DNA of 9,021 bases from Desulfobacteraceae bacterium (lineage in GTDB: Bacteria > Desulfobacterota > Desulfobacteria > Desulfobacterales > ETH-SRB1). A program made the translations under genes and the position numbers. Positions 5,344-9,021 of the stretch are shown here, piece after piece (position 1 is the stretch's first letter; every line of letters starts with the position of its first letter). The stretch covers positions 1-9,021 of the forward strand of contig DAOWEW010000156.1 of NCBI GenBank assembly GCA_030638305.1. The letters run 5' to 3'. The notes beneath the pieces were generated by a model. That model did no database searches. It worked only from the letters and a program-made list of their open reading frames with translations, and was not told the DNA's origin.

Positions 5344-6801
5344 TTATAATTGCGCCTTTAATTTAAAACGTACACGGTTGTCGGATTTATCCATGTTGGC
5401 AGAGCTGATTGTTACTTTGTTAAACAAATCCGATTGTTCCAGCCCGCGCTTTATATCATCCACAGAATTAAATCTGTTTGTGTCTCCGGCAATTAATACG
5501 CTTTCCATATCCACTACAAGATTTGTAAGGTTAACATCAATATCACCGGGTGTAAACTCACTGATATCCTTTAAAATGTCAATAGCATATACATGGTTGC
5601 CGGTTTCTCCGGAAAATATTGAGGATTTTTGAGCCTCTTTTAACTTCACACGCATCTGCTGAATTGGATCAACAATATTTTTTACATCCGGAAATGTTGT
5701 TTTGAAAATGCCGGTTATTTGATTATTAAGGCCTGCCAGCTTTTTTTCCATTGAATGAGTTTTAAGAACAATATTAATAAATATCAGGGCCAAAACCAAT
5801 CCTGCAAGAATTCCTGTTTTTATTAAACTTTTTTTGTGCTCCACCCAGTAATTTTTTGCCGCAAACGGGCCTTTGAGAAAATTAAAAACTTTAAACCCCT
5901 CAATTTCTGTCAGCGCAAGGGCCAGCGCATTGTCCATTTGTTCCGGTTTCCAGGACAATTCAGTATTTTTTCTAATAAAGCCTGTATGGCTTAGAAGATC
6001 GGTTCGTTTGGCAGATATTCCCAGTATGCGCTCTATATCCTGCTCGTAATTTACTGTATCAGGATTGCATCCTGTAATAAATATTCCATCCGGCTGAAGA
6101 TCAAAATCAAAGATCTCTTCACCGGCATAAAGTGTCCGCTTAATTTCATTGCAGAATAATTCCTCTATTGATGAACCGGCCGCGCCTGTTGGAAAAGAAC
6201 GTACGAGATATATTTGTCCTGCAACAATAATAAACACGGAACAGTTTTTGTTGCCGATATCGACAAAAAGCCGGTTTGCAGGCACAGTTGTGTCGCTGGA
6301 AAGGCAGAGCGCTGTTGGATAGCCTCCGATAGTAACAATTTGGGGTTTGATATTAAAGGATGTAAGTGTGTTAAGGTATGATTCTATTGCGGATTTTTCA
6401 ACTGCTGCCGCAACGACATTTGTAGAATCGGCAGACCCTGATTGACCCTGCAATTTTATGGAATTATAATCTATTATGAGATCATCCACAAGAAACGGCA
6501 GTGTTGACTCAAGCTCATAAGGCAATATTTGCTTTATTTTTTTTTGTTCCTTGAATGGGAGCTTAATATTTCTGTAAGATATCCGGTTTGCCGGAAATGA
6601 AGCAACACAAATAGAGCCGGATATATCCGCTTGTTTACATAGTGATTTAAGCAACGAGTCTACACAGCCTGCAATATCTTTTTGATCTGATACCGGAATA
6701 TACTCATGGGCTTCTATACTGTTTGTTTTAATGCCGCTTTTTACGAGAACAGCCGATATTGCATCATCTCGTATATCAAGGCCAAGGATGTTTCTGCTCA
6801 T
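5344..6801 (-). CDS. gspL: Type II secretion platform protein GspL
   Basis: 485 residues from the chosen start. GspL recruits the ATPase GspE through its cytoplasmic domain. Residues 1-310 look like the PilM/GspL actin-like fold: NILGLDIRDDAISAVLV at the start, KLPFKEQKKIKQILPYELES at about 80-99, and FVDIGNKNCSVFI at 179-191. One membrane segment lies at about 327-346 (IKTGILAGLVLALIFINIVL), followed by a short coiled stretch and a periplasmic ferredoxin-like domain at about 405-485. The ATG at 6801 was chosen because it overlaps the gspK TGA as ATGA, the mark of translational coupling, and because it begins right at the fold. An ATG at 6828 in the same frame would add nine residues inside gspK. 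gspM follows after a heptamer spacer. Confidence 0.93.
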   Translation of the reverse strand: MSRNILGLDIRDDAISAVLVKSGIKTNSIEAHEYIPVSDQKDIAGCVDSLLKSLCKQADISGSICVASFPANRISYRNIKLPFKEQKKIKQILPYELESTLPFLVDDLIIDYNSIKLQGQSGSADSTNVVAAAVEKSAIESYLNTLTSFNIKPQIVTIGGYPTALCLSSDTTVPANRLFVDIGNKNCSVFIIVAGQIYLVRSFPTGAAGSSIEELFCNEIKRTLYAGEEIFDFDLQPDGIFITGCNPDTVNYEQDIERILGISAKRTDLLSHTGFIRKNTELSWKPEQMDNALALALTEIEGFKVFNFLKGPFAAKNYWVEHKKSLIKTGILAGLVLALIFINIVLKTHSMEKKLAGLNNQITGIFKTTFPDVKNIVDPIQQMRVKLKEAQKSSIFSGETGNHVYAIDILKDISEFTPGDIDVNLTNLVVDMESVLIAGDTNRFNSVDDIKRGLEQSDLFNKVTISSANMDKSDNRVRFKLKAQL

Positions 6802-7850
6802 AATATTTCCCAGCTTAAAATCCGGCATATGTGCTTCCCTGTTTTGCCGTGTTTTTCTCTTTGCACAACCGCTATAACAGTCATTTTCATTTTATGTAAG
6901 GTCGCAGCAGATTCGATTCTGAACAAATCGCTTGAAGTCGTGATAAGCTCCGAATCAATTGTAATATCGCTGCACCCGGAAACCTCCTTATACCATGTTA
7001 AACTTGAAAGGTCATGCATATATTTCAAATCAATTTTTTCCTGCCGATAATCAAATATTCCCTGTGCAAGATGTTCATTTCCTGAAGACAGTAGCGCCGT
7101 TAAAACCGGAAGCTCTGCTGTGTTGATATTTACTTTACCTTCATAAGCGCCGGAATCCGTTATGCCATAGATGGTCATATATCCGGAAATACCCGGTCGT
7201 TTTCCATGGCCGTAAAAAAGATCAGACGTAATGCCCCTGATAAGAGCAAGTTCGTCAAGGTGTGCCATCGGACCGTTTCCACAGGAATATGGAGGTTCAA
7301 GAGTCTGATAATAATCTGATTCGGCCCCGTTCAGCCCTGTAATCATATCATCGTCACCCGAATCAAGCCAGTCTTTAACAGAGTTTATAATTGTTCCCGG
7401 CTCAATCTCTTCAAGCAAATCATCCTGAGAAGCGAAATAGCTCAAACAACGGTCCCACATAAGCTTCTGGGGATCATTTAATTCGCGTCCTTCAGGAAAT
7501 TTAACAAGAGCGTTTACCTGAATCCTGCTTAGTTCGTCACTTATGATAACACTGATATTTCCATCCTCAAATGGAATATCATTAAGCACCTCTATTATCT
7601 TTTCCGGATCAGCCCAGTCTTCCTGCATAGAGTCTGTCTTTGATTCCTTTTTATCCTTTACAAGCATCGCCATCGCCGCATTTATACCGGATGACGACAT
7701 ATGCAAAAGAGTCATCCGGTCACGGGCAGTAGCAGTTGTCATAACAGCAGAGCGGGCATTTCTGCTTAATTCCAATGATACCGCAATTAATACCGTTATA
7801 ATGGATAACGTAATCAGCAATGCTATTCCATGATTGTTTTTTAGTATCAT
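6798..7850 (-). CDS. gspK: Type II secretion minor pseudopilin GspK
   Basis: 350 residues, in the usual GspK range. GspK caps the pseudopilus tip with GspI and GspJ. The short leader MILKNNHG ends in the prepilin peptidase site, with cleavage expected after Gly8 before IALLITLSIITVLIAVSLEL. Position +5 is not Glu, which is the known exception for GspK. The large insert domain is seen as INSVKDWLDSGDDD at about 155-168, followed by a Tyr-rich segment, MAHLDELALIRGI (195-207), and the helix-hairpin-type VNINTAELPVLTALL (240-254). Asp- and Glu-rich loops may be the calcium sites known in the family. It starts 59 bp after the toxin gene without a clear ribosome site and overlaps gspL by 4 nt. In an intact operon it would directly follow gspJ; here the TA module lies between them. 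Confidence 0.93.
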   Translation of the reverse strand: MILKNNHGIALLITLSIITVLIAVSLELSRNARSAVMTTATARDRMTLLHMSSSGINAAMAMLVKDKKESKTDSMQEDWADPEKIIEVLNDIPFEDGNISVIISDELSRIQVNALVKFPEGRELNDPQKLMWDRCLSYFASQDDLLEEIEPGTIINSVKDWLDSGDDDMITGLNGAESDYYQTLEPPYSCGNGPMAHLDELALIRGITSDLFYGHGKRPGISGYMTIYGITDSGAYEGKVNINTAELPVLTALLSSGNEHLAQGIFDYRQEKIDLKYMHDLSSLTWYKEVSGCSDITIDSELITTSSDLFRIESAATLHKMKMTVIAVVQREKHGKTGKHICRILSWEIL

Positions 7851-7909
7851 TTTAGATTTTTGAAAAGATTTTTTTGATCCGAAAATCAGAATTACCGGCT
7901 TCAGTGCTT

Positions 7910-8326
7910 TTAGAGCATAATAGTTTGAAATTGTATGAGAAATTCTTTTGGATTGACAATTTTAATTCCCATGTAGTTTTTAATTGATTTTAAATGTTTA
8001 TCCCCTGAAATTATATGTGAGCATTCTAAAGCAACAGCGCATTCAATAAACATATCATCATCCGGATCTTGTTCAATTATTTTTAAGGAAGGAGTTGATG
8101 CTGAAAAGATAATGTTACGACCTTCTGAAAAAGTCTTTAATAATTCTCGAAGTTCACTTTCGTTTTGCAGGCCAAGCCTTTTAAGAACTTCAACATATTC
8201 ATCAACGATCTCTCTTGACAGGCAGAGTTTTATTTCCCCTTTTTTCCATAAATCAATAATTTTTTTAGGCTTACCGCCAAAAAATGATGAGATAAAAACA
8301 TTCGTGTCAATAACAACTTTTATCAT
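7910..8326 (-). CDS. PIN-domain toxin of a toxin-antitoxin module
   Basis: 138 residues. It is expected to be a metal-dependent endoribonuclease of the PIN family (the 'putative TA toxin, PIN family' group). The acidic centre can be traced: Asp7 in VIDTNVFISS, Glu43 in SREIVDEYVEVL, the cluster DPDDD at 87-91, and Asp109 in ISGDKHL. Strand and helix spacing are typical and nothing is missing, so the protein should be active. Its antitoxin is the next gene upstream, but a 193-bp element now separates them. Before insertion the start would have overlapped the antitoxin stop as ATGA. The ATG at 8326 now lacks a visible ribosome site (CGTTCCTTATATCTGAAAA precedes it). Which RNA it cleaves cannot be told. 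Confidence 0.9.
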   Translation of the reverse strand: MIKVVIDTNVFISSFFGGKPKKIIDLWKKGEIKLCLSREIVDEYVEVLKRLGLQNESELRELLKTFSEGRNIIFSASTPSLKIIEQDPDDDMFIECAVALECSHIISGDKHLKSIKNYMGIKIVNPKEFLIQFQTIML

Positions 8327-8336
8327 TTTTCAGATA

Positions 8337-8339
8337 TAA
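8337..8339. repeat. Target-site duplication, left copy (TAA)
   Basis: TAA here and TAA at 8533-8535 flank the inverted-repeat element directly. Collapsing the two copies joins the antitoxin frame to the toxin start exactly, which supports a 3-bp duplication despite its short length. Confidence 0.6.
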
Positions 8340-8366
8340 GGAACGTGGACGAAACAACTTCCCCAA
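8340..8366 (+). repeat. Left terminal inverted repeat of the MITE-like element
   Basis: 27 bp, starting GGAACGTGG and ending CTTCCCCAA. It is the reverse complement of 8505-8532 apart from a single missing A in its AACAAC portion. Confidence 0.9.
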
Positions 8367-8500
8367 CTATGCATCATAGCTTCAGGCCACCTTTGCCAAA
8401 TCTCAAATCCAGGCTCAAATCACAAAAATATCAAAATAGCCCGCTATTCCATCAACTTTTGTGATCTGAGATCGAACAAATCTGACCCAAGTCTATGCAC

Positions 8501-8764
8501 CTACTTGGGGAAGTTTGTTTCGTCCACGTTCCTAACCTTTTGGATAATTGAATCAATATCATCAGAACCAAACCCTTGCTTTTTGATTTTTGTTCCTATT
8601 CGGCTCCAAAGGTCATCAATATAAAAGCCAATATCTCTGTTTTTTGCATAACTTACAAGTAGTTCCCTTACAATTTCACTTATATTTTTCCCTTCAGCTC
8701 TGGCAAAATTACTAACCTTGTTTTTGAGGATTGGATCAATGCGGACAATCATTTGTGTTGTCAT
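8501..8764 (-). CDS. Ribbon-helix-helix antitoxin with element-altered C-terminus
   Basis: 87 residues. The N-terminal half has the CopG/Arc/MetJ fold: a beta strand at 3-8 (TQMIVRI), helix A at about 11-23, a turn with GKN, and helix B at 28-42 (ISEIVRELLVSYAKN). Such proteins bind operator DNA as dimers and neutralise the toxin with the C-terminal part, here about 45-77 (FYIDDLWSRIGTKIKKQGF and SDDIDSIIQKV). Residues 78-87 (RNVDETNFPK) are encoded by the end of the inserted element. The reconstructed original ended Val77-ISEK, 81 residues. The start ATG 8764 has an excellent ribosome site (AAGGAGGTG at 8777-8769). Its own promoter lies upstream, where the protein probably represses itself. 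Whether the changed tail still lets it hold the PIN toxin is unknown, but the core is intact. Confidence 0.88.
   Translation of the reverse strand: MTTQMIVRIDPILKNKVSNFARAEGKNISEIVRELLVSYAKNRDIGFYIDDLWSRIGTKIKKQGFGSDDIDSIIQKVRNVDETNFPK
8505..8532 (-). repeat. Right terminal inverted repeat of the MITE-like element
   Basis: 28 bp, ending CCACGTTCC on the plus strand. Read on the minus strand it is in frame with the antitoxin and encodes its last residues (NVDETNFPK after an Arg codon at the junction). The stop TAG at 8503-8501 lies just inside the element. Confidence 0.9.
8533..8535. repeat. Target-site duplication, right copy (TAA)
   Basis: This is the partner of the TAA at 8337-8339. On the minus strand its bases are the last two of the Val77 codon of the antitoxin and the first of the next codon. 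Confidence 0.6.
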
Positions 8765-8768
8765 ATGC

Positions 8769-8777
8769 CACCTCCTT
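8769..8777 (-). promoter_or_regulatory. Strong ribosome binding site of the antitoxin gene
   Basis: AAGGAGGTG on the minus strand, 4 nt before ATG 8764, is nearly the full anti-16S complement. It stands out because gspK, gspM, gspC and the toxin gene lack a clear site. The contrast would favour antitoxin over toxin synthesis. Confidence 0.85.
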
Positions 8778-8787
8778 GTCGTGATAT

Positions 8788-8816
8788 ATTATATTTACGA
8801 TATATACAACTGGCAA
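8788..8816 (-). promoter_or_regulatory. Near-consensus sigma-70 promoter of the TA module
   Basis: On the minus strand TTGCCA (8816-8811) is followed by exactly 17 nt and then a perfect TATAAT (8793-8788). Transcription would start near 8781 and give a leader of about 17 nt ahead of the antitoxin. The region between and just after the boxes carries imperfect repeats of ATATATC(G/A)CG type, a plausible operator for the ribbon-helix-helix antitoxin. As nothing terminator-like follows the toxin, this promoter could also feed gspK to gspD. Confidence 0.75.
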
Positions 8817-8861
8817 AAAGAGATCAAGCGAAATAAGAGATTAAAAAATATTGCCTTGCAG

Positions 8862-9021
8862 CTATTCACCTGTTTTTTCTCTGTAAACAGGTATAGCTAC
8901 CATGGTTTCAAACAGTTGAAAATCCGAATCGTTTCCGATTTCAAGTTTTATTTTTATCGCTACAGGCGTTGCATGCCCGAACTGTTCAAGATCGGAATCC
9001 CAATTTTCATATTCGTCTCCT
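8862..9021 (-). CDS. gspJ: Type II secretion minor pseudopilin GspJ, C-terminal part (cut by window edge)
   Basis: The last 52 residues are visible, ending in TAG at 8864-8862. The segment NWDSDLEQFGHATPVAIKIK followed by LEIG and then FETMVAIPVYREK is the typical GspJ/PulJ ending: a Trp-containing strand, a short loop with Pro, two long beta strands (the second the VAIPVYR type) and a short tail. GspJ is a minor pseudopilin of the tip complex with GspI and GspK. Its place upstream of gspK agrees with the universal J-K order. The 97-bp gap after it carries the TA promoter. An 8-bp stem (ACCTGTTT with AAACAGGT, 8868-8892) overlaps its last codons. Confidence 0.85.
   Translation of the reverse strand, partial: GDEYENWDSDLEQFGHATPVAIKIKLEIGNDSDFQLFETMVAIPVYREKTGE

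Larger units (their letters stand above)
8340..8532. mobile_element. 193-bp non-coding inverted-repeat element (MITE-like)
   Basis: The ends are long inverted repeats beginning GGAACGTGGACGAAAC. The left arm is 8340-8366 and the right arm 8505-8532, identical except for one extra A in the right arm. The interior is also folded: CTCAAATCACAAAA (8414-8427) pairs with 8457-8470 at 13 of 14 positions, and AATAGC (8435-8440) with GCTATT (8443-8448). The whole element can thus form one long imperfect hairpin. It is flanked by TAA direct repeats and contains no transposase. Size, terminal repeats and target duplication fit a miniature inverted-repeat transposable element moved by a transposase elsewhere. 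A REPIN or other repeat class is possible, but those do not normally duplicate a target. It splits a TA module at the antitoxin-toxin junction. Confidence 0.85.

Noticed and set aside
6802..6828. An earlier ATG start for gspL at 6828
   Set aside because: The ATG at 6801 overlaps the gspK stop as ATGA and begins directly with the actin-like NILGLDI strand. The longer form adds nine residues that overlap gspK without gain.
8340..8532. REPIN or RAYT-type repeat instead of a MITE
   Set aside because: The outward long terminal repeats and the TAA duplication that restores a gene junction on removal fit transposition with target duplication better. A REPIN is not fully excluded without seeing other copies.
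8868..8892. Terminator at the end of gspJ
   Set aside because: The 8-bp stem ACCTGTTT/AAACAGGT overlaps the last gspJ codons and is not followed by a T-run on the minus strand. A loop of 9 nt makes it weak, so it is most likely incidental.

Overview
This window is the 3' half of a type II secretion system (T2SS) operon, entirely on the minus strand. In transcription order it runs: the end of gspJ (cut by the right edge), a two-gene toxin-antitoxin (TA) module, gspK, gspL, gspM, gspN, gspC, gspD, then a 533-bp gene-poor stretch and the first 33 codons of a lipoprotein (cut by the left edge). The DNA is AT-rich by eye and the proteins are rich in Lys, Ile and Asn. A gene order with gspN after gspM and with gspC-gspD at the 3' end, plus a GspN of the inner-membrane type, suggests a Desulfobacterota (Desulfobacterales-like) or related Gram-negative host. 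That placement is inference; no phylogenetic marker is present.

The secretion genes form one machine. GspJ and GspK are minor pseudopilins at the pseudopilus tip. GspL and GspM are the inner-membrane assembly platform that couples to the cytoplasmic ATPase. GspN and GspC are bitopic inner-membrane proteins facing the periplasm, and GspC contacts the secretin. GspD is the outer-membrane secretin, here with an extra N-terminal SH3-like domain. gspK and gspL overlap by ATGA. The other junctions have 37-94 bp spacers.

The TA module (CopG/Arc-type ribbon-helix-helix antitoxin, then PIN-family ribonuclease toxin) lies between gspJ and gspK and carries its own near-consensus sigma-70 promoter (TTGCCA, 17 bp, TATAAT). 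A 193-bp non-coding element with 27/28-bp terminal inverted repeats and a TAA target duplication sits inside it, at the antitoxin-toxin junction. Removing the element and one TAA on paper restores an 81-residue antitoxin whose TGA overlaps the toxin ATG as ATGA. The insertion therefore replaced the antitoxin C-terminus and broke the coupling to the toxin. This is the strongest single observation in the window.

A second pattern is a recurring 7-bp period in the spacers. Degenerate heptanucleotide tandem repeats, each with a different unit, occur between gspL and gspM, gspM and gspN, gspN and gspC, and downstream of gspD. They resemble in form the heptameric STRR repeats known from filamentous cyanobacteria. 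No rRNA, tRNA, CRISPR array or transposase gene is visible.
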